Shown: in pieces, positions 1 to 9,260 of the stretch
How positions within the stretch are numbered: the stretch's first letter is position 1
Layout of the letters: each line of letters begins with the position of its first letter
NCBI GenBank assembly: GCA_963780135.1
Contig: CAWAAR010000003.1
Location: 1,984,001 to 2,048,000 of the forward strand
DNA from: Clostridium_AM sp963780135
GTDB taxonomy: Bacteria > Bacillota > Clostridia > Clostridiales > Clostridiaceae
DNA: 64,000 nt
Direction: 5' to 3'
Notes under the pieces: generated by a model
The model's database searches: none
What the model saw: the letters and a program-made list of their open reading frames with translations, nothing else
What the model was told of the DNA's origin: nothing
Program-made: the position numbers and the translations under genes

Positions 1-449
1 GCTATAAGTAGAGCTGCTATAAATTTATGCTGCAGCTTTTTTTTATTATCTTTTATAGGTCTATTTACACTGCATATTGGAGCTTTTACTAAAACTATCA
101 CTAAACTAATTATGCTCACAAATAAATAGCATGATACTGGCAGTTTAGGTGCTAAAGGTGCCAGTACACTGGTTAATATAAACAGCAAAGTTGTTGCAAT
201 TAAACAATTCAAGGTACCTTTTAAGTGTAGCCCTCCAGCAAACAGTCTAGTGGACAGTATTATAAGTAAGGAAAAATAGAAATAATTCTGCTTATGTATT
301 ATATTAAAGAACAGTATTAGAAAAACAATTTTAAATCCTTCACTTAAAAGTACAGTTAAACCATATTGTATTCTTGCTCTGTCTTTAGTATTGTTGTAGG
401 CTTCAGTACAAATAAGAGAAGTAATCTGTAAAGCCAATTTATCTATCAT
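1..449 (-). CDS. agrB: AgrB-type autoinducer prepeptide processing protease (3' end outside window)
   Basis: The reverse strand from 449 down to base 1 is open and encodes about 149 residues of a polytopic membrane protein. It carries the AgrB signature FAGGLHLKGTLNC, with His75 and Cys82 seven residues apart, as in the His/Cys catalytic pair of Agr cysteine endopeptidases. Several hydrophobic helices surround it. AgrB cleaves and cyclises the AgrD peptide. The start is the ATG at 447-449, behind an AGGTGGTG ribosome site. Most AgrB proteins are about 190-210 residues, so only the C-terminal tail is missing. agrD usually follows agrB and would lie outside the window to the left, so it cannot be checked. 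The family call is secure; the peptide is unknown. Confidence 0.88.
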   Translation of the reverse strand, partial: MIDKLALQITSLICTEAYNNTKDRARIQYGLTVLLSEGFKIVFLILFFNIIHKQNYFYFSLLIILSTRLFAGGLHLKGTLNCLIATTLLFILTSVLAPLAPKLPVSCYLFVSIISLVIVLVKAPICSVNRPIKDNKKKLQHKFIAALLI

Positions 450-620
450 TTTCAATACACCACCTAGAAAGTGAAAAACACTATAATTTTAAAACACATT
501 CATTTAAGAAGCTTGTCTATATAATAATGCTATGATATAAATTATAATTTTAGAACAAATAGAAAGTTAGATTTCATTAGCTAAAATATTTTCTGCTGAA
601 GAAGGAGCACTACTAACAGA

Positions 621-915
621 ATTATTAATAACTCAACTTTCGCGGTTTAAAAATTATGCGACGCAACTTTTTTAGTTGAGAGTGTAGAATTGAGAGTTGA
701 GAGTGAAGGTTGATTTTTAGCTATCGCAAAAAATCTTTAAATTTATATAAGTCAGCAATGTTTCGTTTTAGCGAAACGAGCCATGAAAAATTTAATCAAA
801 GGTTTTTTGTAGTGTAACGGAAAAAAATCCACATTAACTCTCCACTAGCAAAGCGAAGCGTCGCATCTTGCTTATATTAAGTTAAAATTGTATGTACGAA
901 AGTTTAGTTAATAAT
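621..915. repeat. MITE-like non-coding element with nested inverted repeats
   Basis: The ends form an imperfect inverted repeat: the left end (from 621) and the reverse complement of the right end (to 915) share ATTATTAA and AACTTTCG. Inside, a second inverted pair lies near 675-735 and 798-850. The right half (779-827, containing GTAGTGTAACGGA) matches 56366-56411 in the element that carries a four-helix-bundle gene. No convincing gene lies inside. The exact borders are inferred. The rest of the 450-1103 gap holds only A/T-rich DNA and a small inverted repeat at 1000-1036. Confidence 0.55.
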
Positions 916-999
916 ATTAGTTTATAATATTAGTATCTGAAAATTTATTATATAATATAGTGAATTATAGATTTGCAAATTTAAATATTAATTTATAGC

Positions 1000-1036
1000 A
1001 TGTCCAAAGAGTATTGAAGATTTACTATTTGGACAT
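1000..1036. promoter_or_regulatory. Perfect 9-bp inverted repeat upstream of the BNR-repeat protein gene
   Basis: ATGTCCAAA at 1000-1008 and TTTGGACAT at 1028-1036 are exact reverse complements 19 bp apart, about 70 bp before the next start codon. It could be an operator or an RNA hairpin. There is no T-run after it, so it is not an obvious terminator. No regulator is assigned. Confidence 0.35.
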
Positions 1037-1103
1037 ATGTACAAGTTGAATGTTAGCCTTAGAAAACTATAATAAAAAAATAAGATGAAGTATAGGTGGA
1101 AAA

Positions 1104-2597
1104 ATGGGAAAATACGATGGAATTACAAAAAGAGCATTAATTTTATCGATGGTAACTTGCTCAATATTTATGCTAGTATATTGGATTTCATTTCATGAAT
1201 TATATACTTTGTGTAAATTTGGAAGAATTAATAATAATATAAGTATATTACTGGTATGTATTATATTCTTTTTGTCTTGGCTTATAATTTTCATAATCAG
1301 AATTGTGAAAAAGCCAGCAATTGTACCTGAGCAGAGTGTAGATAGATATGAATCATATTCAAGTTATAAAACTATATGGACCTTTTTAGTTGCAATAATT
1401 ATAGTTCTTATAACAAGTTTTTATGGAGTAAAAATATATCATAGTGCAATAAATTACAATGGAAAGTTATCATGGTTCTTAAGTGATTTGAAAAATAAAA
1501 AAAGTGTAAAGCTTGAACATAATAATATATATGAAAGCGGTATAGAAGGAATATTTACAGATATTAATAAAAAAGTTCATATGCCTGAAAAATTATATGT
1601 TGTAAATAATTTTAGCCTTAATTTTGATTCTAATGGAAAAATTGCAACTTTTGATACATATCTTTATGGAAAAAATGCTAAAGGTGGGTTAGAAAGCTAT
1701 TTAATTAGTTATAACAGGAAAAAGTCGGAGAATATAACTATATATTTAAAGGGTTATGTAAATGCAAATTATAATGATGATAAACTTTTAGAACCATTAA
1801 TTAAGACAATGAAAGTAATTCCACTTAAAAAAACAGTGATGAACTGGCCTGAAGAGCAGTATGGTATTCTTTATTCTGGTAAACGAAGCTTTGGATATAA
1901 TACAAACGGTATTGTTTATATTGATTCCAAGGGAAACACAAATTCAGATGTTAATGCTCATTCTGAGATAGTAGGATATACTGTTTCTGTATTTGTGCCA
2001 GGTAAAGAGAGCAAATACACTCCTGTTAGATTCAACCTAACAGATGATTTAAACAATATTAAAACAGCAGAACCTTCAAAAGACAATAAAAATAGTTCTA
2101 ATCAATACAATAATGCTGTAGATGAATTTTATTTATCAAGGAAAGTTGGGTATCGTTTAGAAGTAACGGCAGCTGCAGCGGGCAGTAGATCTTATTCATT
2201 AATTGGAACTATCGATGGGGGACAAACATGGAAAACAATAAATGAAGATCCATTTTCAAGATCACTTGGATCGGCAGCAGGAATAACATTTTTGAATGAT
2301 AAGCTTGGCTTTTTATGTCTATCTTCTAGTGGTGGTAGTAAGGGAGAATTATACCGCACAGAGGATGAAGGGGCATCTTATAAAAAGGTAAATTTTCCAG
2401 AGGCAAAAGTAGCATTAAATGGTGGTGAAACTTATAATCCTTTTGATTTACCTGGAATGCCTTATGAAAAAGATGGAAGTCTTAATGTTTTAGTCGGACA
2501 AGGATCTGATGGGGATTATAATGGAGGTTGTAAAGCTTTGTATCAATCAAAAGATAATGGAGTAACATGGCAGTATACAAAAGAAACACCGCGGTAA
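1104..2597 (+). CDS. Membrane-anchored protein with BNR/Asp-box (sialidase-like beta-propeller) repeats
   Basis: This is a 497-residue protein. The N-terminal 120 residues contain three hydrophobic segments (about 10-30, 43-65 and 90-112). The rest is predicted to be extracytoplasmic. The C-terminal third has Asp-box-like motifs, each S/T-x-D-x-G-x-x-W-like: TIDGGQTWKT, RTEDEGASYKK and SKDNGVTWQY. These mark blades of a sialidase/BNR beta-propeller. No sialidase catalytic residues are evident, so an enzymatic role is not supported. The start ATG follows GGTGG. A strong terminator follows the gene, which is therefore monocistronic. Its function is unknown. Confidence 0.75.
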   Translation: MGKYDGITKRALILSMVTCSIFMLVYWISFHELYTLCKFGRINNNISILLVCIIFFLSWLIIFIIRIVKKPAIVPEQSVDRYESYSSYKTIWTFLVAIIIVLITSFYGVKIYHSAINYNGKLSWFLSDLKNKKSVKLEHNNIYESGIEGIFTDINKKVHMPEKLYVVNNFSLNFDSNGKIATFDTYLYGKNAKGGLESYLISYNRKKSENITIYLKGYVNANYNDDKLLEPLIKTMKVIPLKKTVMNWPEEQYGILYSGKRSFGYNTNGIVYIDSKGNTNSDVNAHSEIVGYTVSVFVPGKESKYTPVRFNLTDDLNNIKTAEPSKDNKNSSNQYNNAVDEFYLSRKVGYRLEVTAAAAGSRSYSLIGTIDGGQTWKTINEDPFSRSLGSAAGITFLNDKLGFLCLSSSGGSKGELYRTEDEGASYKKVNFPEAKVALNGGETYNPFDLPGMPYEKDGSLNVLVGQGSDGDYNGGCKALYQSKDNGVTWQYTKETPR

Positions 2598-2635
2598 ATG
2601 AGAAACTTAACGCAAATAATTTATTTAAATATATA

Positions 2636-2680
2636 GAAGGATAAAAATATATGTAAAATTTATTTTTATCCTTCTTCTTA
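2636..2680 (+). terminator. Intrinsic terminator after the BNR-repeat gene
   Basis: AGAAGGATAAAAATA pairs perfectly with TATTTTTATCCTTCT across an 11-nt loop, with T-rich sequence on the 3' side. It begins 39 bp after the stop codon. Confidence 0.7.
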
Positions 2681-3551
2681 TATAATAATATTGTATTTAA
2701 AAATCATTTTCACATTCAAATAATTTGCTAAAAAAAAGGAGGATTAATCTCTTTTTTTGCTAACATTTCACTAGAATTCTAAATTTCTTTAGACAAATTA
2801 TTACCCACATCTTCACCTAAAATGTCAGTATAACGTTTATATATTTTCACAAAGCAACTATAAATAAATAATAAAATATTTGAAACAATCTTCATTTAAA
2901 TTCAAGTTATTATCCAAAGTTTTGAAAGAAGTTTTACCTATAAGTTTAAAAATCAAAAGTTATTAGTGCATTTGGATTTTTTCTTATTTAACTAATCTAA
3001 TGTCGAAAATTTCTATCTTATAACATAAATTATGATAGAAAAGTTATTTTCTTAATAATTTGCTGTGAGGCGCTAGAAATGAAGGTTAACTGACCATTAT
3101 AGAGTTTTTAAATTAAATGTTATAAAAATAAGTGAAAAAGCCCGTATTACGAAGAAAAACAGAGCTGTAATAGTGAAAATATATGAATTTTCGACATGAA
3201 AATATAGGAGTTGATGATTTTTTATTGTTTATATGATTCTTGACAATATTAAAATAATTATATAAAATAAAGAAAGAATATTGTATAAATTGAATAATTG
3301 CAAAACAAAAAAATAAAAAAACAGATAATTAATTTAAATTCTAATATTATGAAAAGGCGAAAACATCTTTTAAAGCATAAGTTTTAATTAGTTCATAAAG
3401 ATTACTTCACAATATGTATTTTTACGAATGACAATTCATATTCAATGGTGAGTGAGGAAAAATCTTTTTGATATAACTTGAAAAACCTCGAATCCTAAAG
3501 GGTTTAAAGTTTTGAAAGTATCCAATTTTTTATTAAGAGGGGGTCAGTAAA
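2681..3551. other. Long intergenic region without a recognisable gene
   Basis: This A/T-rich stretch has no ORF with a credible ribosome site. It contains a hairpin at about 2727-2762 (A-run, GGAG, T-run) and a 12-bp perfect inverted repeat, ATGTCGAAAATT at 3000-3011 and its complement at 3186-3197, bounding about 200 bp. The last 200 bp is probably the leader of the permease gene. It ends with the ribosome site GAGGGGG at about 3539. I recognise no riboswitch class here. Confidence 0.5.
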
Positions 3552-4946
3552 ATGAGTAACGAAGATCAAACCCAAACAGGCGAAAACTTAGAACGTGGTC
3601 TTGAAGAAAGACATATTAAAATGATGGCAATTGGTGGAGCTATAGGAGTTGGTTTGTTCCTAGGATCAGCAACAGCTATTAAGGCTGCAGGTCCAGCTAT
3701 ATTACTTACTTATGCCATTGCAGGAATAATTATATTTTTTATCATGCGTGCCCTTGGTGAAATGGCGGTTGAACATCCAGTAGCTGGTTCTTTTAGTGCA
3801 TATGCAAACGATTATGTGAGTCCTCTTGCAGGATATCTAACAGGTTGGACATACTGGATAATGTGGGTTGTAACTTGTATGGCAGAAGTTACAGCAGTAG
3901 GTATTTATATTAACTTTTGGTTTCCAAACGTACCGCAGTGGGTCTCAGCACTTGTTGCTGTTTGTATACTTACTGCTGTAAACTTAACTGCAGCAAAAGC
4001 ATTCGGAGAAATCGAATTCTGGTTTGCACTTATAAAAGTTGTTACAATAATTGTTATGATTGCAATTGGTATAGCTATGATAGCTTTTGGTTTGGGAAAT
4101 AAGGGAGTACCAATTGGTATTTCAAACTTAACTTCTCATGGCGGTTTCTTCCCTAAAGGAATTATGGGACCTATATCAACATTGACTATGGTTTCCTTTG
4201 CTTTCGTAGGAGTTGAGCTTATCGGTGTTACAGCTGGAGAAGCAAAAAATCCTGAAAAAGTAATACCAACAGCTATAAACAGTGTTTTTATGCGAGTAAT
4301 GATATTCTATATTGGTGCATTGTTTGTTATAATGTCACTTTATGCTTGGGACAGCATAGGAACATCAGGAAGTCCGTTTGTTCTTACATTCTCCAAACTT
4401 GGTATAGCTGCAGCAGCTGGTATTATAAACTTTGTTGTACTTACAGCAGCAGCATCATCATGTAACTCAGGTATATTCACAACTGGTCGTATGATGTATA
4501 ATCTTGCACTTCAAGGTCAAGCACCTAAGGCCTTTGGAAAGCTTAGTAAAACTAACGTTCCTAAGAATGGAATACTTACTTCAGTAGGATTTATGTTAAT
4601 CGGAGTTATATTAAACTATGTTGCTCCTGGTAAAGCATTCACTTATGTTACAAGTGTAGGAACATTTGCAGGAATATTTGCTTGGTTCATGATTGTTTAC
4701 ACTCAGATTAAATTTAGAAAGAGTCTTACACCTGAACAGGTTAGTAAATTGAAGTTCAAAACAGTACTTTATCCAGCTTCAGGCATAATCACTATGATAT
4801 TCCTAGTTGGTGTATTTGTTTCCATGTGTATGGGTGCAGATACAAGAATTCCAGCTATAGTTGGAGTTTTATGGATATTGCTTTTAATTGCTGCTTGGTA
4901 TGCAAGTGGATTAAATAAAAAGGAACCTACTAAACTTCTTAGTTAA
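3552..4946 (+). CDS. Amino-acid permease, APC superfamily (AAT family)
   Basis: A 464-residue protein with about twelve transmembrane helices. The N-terminus ERGLEERHIKMMAIGGAIGV is the classic AAT-family start (LysP/GabP/ProY/RocE type), with the unwound helix-1 motif GGAIGVGLFLGS. The GEMAVEHPVAGSFSAYA segment after helix 2 is also typical. Members are proton-driven amino-acid importers of the cytoplasmic membrane. Substrate cannot be told from sequence here. The length is normal and the ribosome site GAGGGGGTCAGTAAA is strong. A hairpin with a T-run follows, so the gene appears to stand alone. Confidence 0.9.
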   Translation: MSNEDQTQTGENLERGLEERHIKMMAIGGAIGVGLFLGSATAIKAAGPAILLTYAIAGIIIFFIMRALGEMAVEHPVAGSFSAYANDYVSPLAGYLTGWTYWIMWVVTCMAEVTAVGIYINFWFPNVPQWVSALVAVCILTAVNLTAAKAFGEIEFWFALIKVVTIIVMIAIGIAMIAFGLGNKGVPIGISNLTSHGGFFPKGIMGPISTLTMVSFAFVGVELIGVTAGEAKNPEKVIPTAINSVFMRVMIFYIGALFVIMSLYAWDSIGTSGSPFVLTFSKLGIAAAAGIINFVVLTAAASSCNSGIFTTGRMMYNLALQGQAPKAFGKLSKTNVPKNGILTSVGFMLIGVILNYVAPGKAFTYVTSVGTFAGIFAWFMIVYTQIKFRKSLTPEQVSKLKFKTVLYPASGIITMIFLVGVFVSMCMGADTRIPAIVGVLWILLLIAAWYASGLNKKEPTKLLS

Positions 4947-5011
4947 GCTTGTTGGTTACTATGCAACTGTATTAAATAAAATGACTATTAATAATTAGTA
5001 GTAAAAAGATA

Positions 5012-5063
5012 ATGGCTGTTTCAAAACTAAGTAGTTAGCTTTGAAATGGCCATTTTTAATTTT
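5012..5063 (+). terminator. Intrinsic terminator after the permease gene
   Basis: ATGGCTGTTTCAAA pairs with TTTGAAATGGCCAT (one bulge), followed by TTTTTAATTTT. Confidence 0.7.
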
Positions 5064-5118
5064 GGATGAAAATCATCTTAATAATATATAATATCCACAC
5101 TTAGAAAGGAGAAGGGCT

Positions 5119-5928
5119 ATGAAGGTATTAATTATTTGTTCTAAAAATGGGGGGAGATTCTTTCAAGGTGAGTCCTTTGTAAGAACCGATGGTATATTTG
5201 CAAATGAAAGAGTTATTCCTAACTTTAAGAGCATTTTGCGCCGGGAAGGTAAATTAGGAAAAAATCAATATAATTTCATAGAGAAAGAAGATATGTTTTT
5301 AGAGAAGGTTGTGCAAATAGTTGAGATACCTAATACATATGATATTCTGCTTGATGATCCATTAAAATATATACCTAAGGATTTTAAAGCTCATGATCTG
5401 GCAATAGCAATAGGTATACATGAAGATATATTGATGGAGCTTCCAAAATTAATAGGTGAAAGTGGAGGAAAAGCTTTAATTGTACCTCTAGAAAGTAGAT
5501 CATGGATTACAAAATGGGTAAGAGATAGAACTATAGAAGAATGTAAGAAATACAATATTGAATATGCGTTTCCCAAACCGTTTTGTGCACTTGAACATGG
5601 AGAGTTTAATTTAATAAATAGTTTTATAGATGAATTTAAGGTGGGAAGACCAAAATTTAGATTATTTATAGATAATGACAGAACAATAGTAAAGGCAGAA
5701 GTATTAATTACCACACCTTGCGGAAACTTGTACAATATATCAAAAGAACTAGAAGGTAAAAAACTTGGAGAAGAGGCAAAAGAAACAGTTGCCAAGTATT
5801 GGCATAGTTTTTCCTGTCTTGGAGATGTACATATTGATCCTGAGGTTGGAGATACTATTGTTCATATAGGTGGTCACATACACTACAGTGCAATTGATGA
5901 TGCTGAAATAATTTTTATAGATAAATAG
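5119..5928 (+). CDS. DUF166-family protein
   Basis: A 269-residue cytoplasmic protein that resembles DUF166 proteins (PF02593), known mainly from methanogenic archaea and some anaerobic bacteria. The C-terminal half has the conserved run of a TPCGNLYNISKEL segment, then YWHSFSCLGDVHIDP, then IVHIGGHIHYSAI. Cys and His residues at these places suggest a metal or cluster site, but no function is established for the family. The ATG follows a GAAAGGAGAAGG ribosome site. There is no obvious partner gene, and the downstream gene is convergent. Confidence 0.65.
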   Translation: MKVLIICSKNGGRFFQGESFVRTDGIFANERVIPNFKSILRREGKLGKNQYNFIEKEDMFLEKVVQIVEIPNTYDILLDDPLKYIPKDFKAHDLAIAIGIHEDILMELPKLIGESGGKALIVPLESRSWITKWVRDRTIEECKKYNIEYAFPKPFCALEHGEFNLINSFIDEFKVGRPKFRLFIDNDRTIVKAEVLITTPCGNLYNISKELEGKKLGEEAKETVAKYWHSFSCLGDVHIDPEVGDTIVHIGGHIHYSAIDDAEIIFIDK

Positions 5929-6092
5929 CAGCTAAATTATAAGCAAGTATCTAAGTGGGCGGTTTGTAATTGTAGTGTATGTTGTTATAGAGAACTACGC
6001 TAGAAAAGTATATAACTTAATCATTCTTTATAATTGTGTAAGTCAAATCTGTAGATTTTGTACTAAAACAAGAAATATATATAAGTTTGTGT

Positions 6093-7067
6093 TTATAATG
6101 GAGAATTAAATATTATAAATTTTAACAACCCTTCAGACATAGAAGTAATGTCAGAGTTTGAGATATTTGATAAATCATGTACACTGCTATTTAAAGTAAT
6201 TAATTCCACCTTGACATGTTCTTGAACACATTTATCATAAAATTCTTTTGAACTTTTATAAGGAACCATGGGATCCAAACTGCTGTGTATTATTAATGTG
6301 TTTGGACTTTCCTTACTAATATAATTTACAGGGTTGAATTTTTTTATCACAGTATCCTTATCTTTTATTGAATTAAAAATTTTTGCTAAGTCGTAATTTA
6401 AATCATTTGTATTTAAAAGGCTTAAATCAGTTGGACCTGCAAAGTCAATTAAATATTTAATTTTAGATGGATAGTTACTTAAATCCTTGTCATCTGTAAA
6501 CTCAGCATTGCTACTATAACTAGCTAGAAGAGAAAGATGAGCACCAGACGAAACACCAAGAACTCCTATTTCATTTGAATCAAGATTGTAATTAGATTTA
6601 TTTCTATATATCCATCTTATAGTGTCCTTAATATCTGCAACTTGTTTATCGAAACTAGCTTTATCCCTACTGAGTTCATAAGAAGTGCTTATAATTGTAT
6701 ATCCTTCTTCTCTGAAAGTATTAAGCACAGGACTTAGTGCATCTGGAATACTTTTATCACCATAAACCCAGCTGCCACCGTGAACATATAAAATTACTGG
6801 TGAAGGACTATTACCATTTCTTAGTGAGGAATAGATGTCTAGTGTCAGTGGAACTCCATTAGTGTTTTTATATATAATATCCTTGTAATTCATAGACTTA
6901 GACATTTTTAATTCATTAAATTTTTCAGTTGTCATATTAACATTTTTTAAAGAAATATACTTATTAGCTAATCTATAAGTTAATATGATTCTTTTGTGAA
7001 ATATAGCAATAAAAACAATGAGTGCAGCAACTAAAATAATTAATAATCGTTTTAAAAATTTTTTCAT
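6093..7067 (-). CDS. Membrane-anchored alpha/beta hydrolase (esterase/lipase, BD-FAE type)
   Basis: The protein has 324 residues when started at the ATG at 7065-7067. That codon is preferred because GGTGAG precedes it; an ATG four codons upstream has no good ribosome site. Residues 7-24 form a hydrophobic anchor preceded by Lys/Arg. The hydrolase fold carries the oxyanion-hole motif HGG (96-98), the nucleophile elbow GVSSG (Ser174), a likely acid in SLDP (Asp265) and a likely His297 in SSVHD. These match the BD-FAE/carboxylesterase branch. It probably acts outside the membrane on acyl esters; the substrate is unknown. It faces the DUF166 gene convergently. Confidence 0.85.
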   Translation of the reverse strand: MKKFLKRLLIILVAALIVFIAIFHKRIILTYRLANKYISLKNVNMTTEKFNELKMSKSMNYKDIIYKNTNGVPLTLDIYSSLRNGNSPSPVILYVHGGSWVYGDKSIPDALSPVLNTFREEGYTIISTSYELSRDKASFDKQVADIKDTIRWIYRNKSNYNLDSNEIGVLGVSSGAHLSLLASYSSNAEFTDDKDLSNYPSKIKYLIDFAGPTDLSLLNTNDLNYDLAKIFNSIKDKDTVIKKFNPVNYISKESPNTLIIHSSLDPMVPYKSSKEFYDKCVQEHVKVELITLNSSVHDLSNISNSDITSMSEGLLKFIIFNSPL

Positions 7068-7342
7068 TAAACTCACCATACCTAAAAGTAAACTTAACTT
7101 AAAGTTTTGTATTAGGCTTATCCTCCTTGTTTATAGGTCGAAAATCATATGACTAACAAGTTCTAGGAACTCAGCTTATTTTAAAGCAATTATATATATA
7201 TCATTTTCTATGAAAAAAATCAATAAGCACCATAAAGATCTAAAAGCATAAATACGAATCTAATAGGGAGATTTATTTGCTTTAAATCTTTACAAAGTAG
7301 TATACTAATAATTAAATAAAACTGAAATAAGAGGAGGAAGAA

Positions 7343-8299
7343 ATGAATAATATTGTATTTCTTAATTTAAATAGAATAGATTTTGATAACAAGCTTGATT
7401 TCTCATACTTAAATAGATTAGGTAAAGTTAGCAAATATGAAGATAGCAGTAATGAAGAAATTTTAGAAAGAGTAAAGGATCAAAATATCATAATTACAAA
7501 AGAACTTACAATTGACAGAAATTTAATTGAACAATTTCCACCTTGTGTAAAGTTAATTTGTGAAGCTGGTACTGGTTACAACAATATTGATATAGCAGCA
7601 GCAAAGGAAAAAAACATAGTTGTATGTAATGTTCCAGGTTATAGTACGGAGGCAGTTGCACAGTTAGTTATTACATTTATGTTGAGTTTAAGTTCTTCAT
7701 TATCAAATCAGCAGAGAATGATTGAAAGCAAAAATTATGATAATTTTACTAAATATCTTCAAGTTCCTCATTTTGAAGTACAAAATAAAATACTTGGAGT
7801 CATTGGAGCAGGAGCTATTGGTCAGCAGGTTATGAAAATAGCAAGGGCTTTAGGAATGGAAGTACTTGTATATAACAGAACCTATAAAGATTTAGGAGAT
7901 TCAAAAATAAGGTTCGTAAATATTGAAGAACTTCTTAAAAAAAGCGATTTTATTACGTTGCATTGTCCACTCACACCTAAAACAAGACATCTTATTGATA
8001 AATCTAAACTAGAACTTATGAAGCCATCAGCTTTTATTATAAATACTTCCAGAGGAGCTATTATAAAAGAAATAGACCTGATTGAAGCCTTGAAAAGTAA
8101 AAAAATTGCAGGAGCAGCACTTGATGTTCAGGATCCGGAGCCTCCAGAACTAAATAATCCACTTTTTAATATGAAAAATGTTATTCTCACTCCGCATATA
8201 GGGTGGAAATGTATTGAATCAAGACAAAGGCTTATGGATCTTTTAGGTAGAAACATTGAAGCATTTATTAATAAAGAACCTGTTAATGTTGTTTTATAA
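7343..8299 (+). CDS. D-isomer-specific 2-hydroxyacid dehydrogenase
   Basis: A 318-residue NAD(P)-dependent oxidoreductase of the D-2-hydroxyacid dehydrogenase family. The nucleotide-binding loop GAGAIG is at 155-160. The catalytic triad positions are Arg237 (NTSRGAI), Glu266 (DPEPPE) and His285 (TPHIGW). The family interconverts 2-oxoacids and D-2-hydroxyacids; hydroxypyruvate/glyoxylate reductase or a lactate-type activity are both possible. The ribosome site AGAGGAGGAAGAA is strong. A hairpin terminator follows, suggesting a single-gene transcript. Confidence 0.9.
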   Translation: MNNIVFLNLNRIDFDNKLDFSYLNRLGKVSKYEDSSNEEILERVKDQNIIITKELTIDRNLIEQFPPCVKLICEAGTGYNNIDIAAAKEKNIVVCNVPGYSTEAVAQLVITFMLSLSSSLSNQQRMIESKNYDNFTKYLQVPHFEVQNKILGVIGAGAIGQQVMKIARALGMEVLVYNRTYKDLGDSKIRFVNIEELLKKSDFITLHCPLTPKTRHLIDKSKLELMKPSAFIINTSRGAIIKEIDLIEALKSKKIAGAALDVQDPEPPELNNPLFNMKNVILTPHIGWKCIESRQRLMDLLGRNIEAFINKEPVNVVL

Positions 8300-8315
8300 A
8301 TATGTAAAGTTAGGA

Positions 8316-8362
8316 GGAGAAATGTAAGCTAAAGTTATGGCTTGGCATTTCTTTTTTTCTTA
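8316..8362 (+). terminator. Intrinsic terminator after the 2-hydroxyacid dehydrogenase gene
   Basis: GAGAAATGTAAGC pairs with GGCTTGGCATTTCTT, giving a stem with one bulge, followed by TTTTTTTCTT. Confidence 0.6.
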
Positions 8363-8400
8363 TAATTATAGTATAGTCAAGAACAAAGGAGAAGAAAAAA

Positions 8401-8505
8401 ATGAATCCTATTACAGAGCAGCTTACAATAGAGCAAATACTAGAAAAGTTTCCTTATGAGATATCAGAAGGATATGAAGATGAGGAATGCTTTGAGATTA
8501 TGTAA
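8401..8505 (+). CDS. Small acidic peptide (34 residues), unknown
   Basis: A short ORF beginning MNPITEQLTIEQILEKFPYE and ending EDEECFEIM. The ribosome site AAAGGAGAAG lies 7 bp before the ATG, better than many nearby large genes have. The peptide is strongly acidic, has one Cys, and has no signal or membrane segment. It follows a terminator and precedes the cyclophilin gene. I do not recognise the family. It may be a true small protein; chance is the main alternative. Confidence 0.45.
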   Translation: MNPITEQLTIEQILEKFPYEISEGYEDEECFEIM

Positions 8506-8592
8506 AAAGTGTAGCTTGAAGTTCAATACACATTTTGATAACATACTTATAGGCTTAATTAAATGACTTATATTTTAAGGGAGGAATAAAGC

Positions 8593-9246
8593 GTGAAAGT
8601 TACTAACCTAAAGAAAAGTTTAATGTTTCTTACTGTACTTACACTAGCATTAGCAACATTTGGATGCTCAAAAGCTCCTAGTACAGATTCAAGTAAACAA
8701 AAAGACAATACTAACTCAAATAGTACGGTGAGCTCTAATTATAAGAGCAAATACACGGGCAAGAAGCCTATTGTCACCATTGAAATGGAAGATGGAGGAG
8801 TAATCAAGGCAGAGTTATATCCTGATGTTGCTCCTAGAACTGTAGATAACTTTGTAGATTTAATACAAAAAAAATCTTATGATGGTTTAATATTCCACAG
8901 AGTGATTCCAGGCTTTATGATACAGGGAGGAGACCCATTAGGAAATGGTACTGGGGGATCAAAAGTCAATATACCTGGAGAATTCAAAAATAATGGCTTT
9001 AACAATGATCTAAAACATACTAGAGGAGTTCTTTCTATGGCAAGGGCTACAGATCCGAATTCAGCAAGCTCTCAGTTTTTTATTATGGTAAAAGATAGCC
9101 CTAATCTTGATGGAGATTATGCAGCTTTTGGAAAGGTTACTCAGGGGATGGATGAAGTTGATAAAATAGTTAATGTAAAAAAAGATAAAAATGATAAGCC
9201 TTTAACACCTCAGAAAATGAAAAAAGTTACTGTAGAAATAAAATGA
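8593..9246 (+). CDS. Cyclophilin-type peptidyl-prolyl cis-trans isomerase, lipoprotein
   Basis: A 217-residue protein starting at GTG behind GGGAGGAATAAA. The N-terminus is a lipoprotein signal (Lys-rich start, hydrophobic core, Cys25 in ATFGC), followed by a Ser/Asn/Thr linker to about residue 55. The rest is a cyclophilin domain with FHRVIPGFMIQGGDPLGNGT and SSQFFIM, the core active-site segments. It should be tethered to the outer face of the membrane and help fold exported proteins by prolyl isomerisation. The next gene starts 14 bp downstream, so the two may be co-transcribed. Confidence 0.92.
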   Translation: MKVTNLKKSLMFLTVLTLALATFGCSKAPSTDSSKQKDNTNSNSTVSSNYKSKYTGKKPIVTIEMEDGGVIKAELYPDVAPRTVDNFVDLIQKKSYDGLIFHRVIPGFMIQGGDPLGNGTGGSKVNIPGEFKNNGFNNDLKHTRGVLSMARATDPNSASSQFFIMVKDSPNLDGDYAAFGKVTQGMDEVDKIVNVKKDKNDKPLTPQKMKKVTVEIK

Positions 9247-9260
9247 AGATAATAAAGTGA

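Noticed and set aside
571..680. Open stretch reading like a gene end (SAEEGALLTELLITQLS)
   Set aside because: It has no start or ribosome site and runs into the terminal repeat of the MITE-like element; it may be chance.
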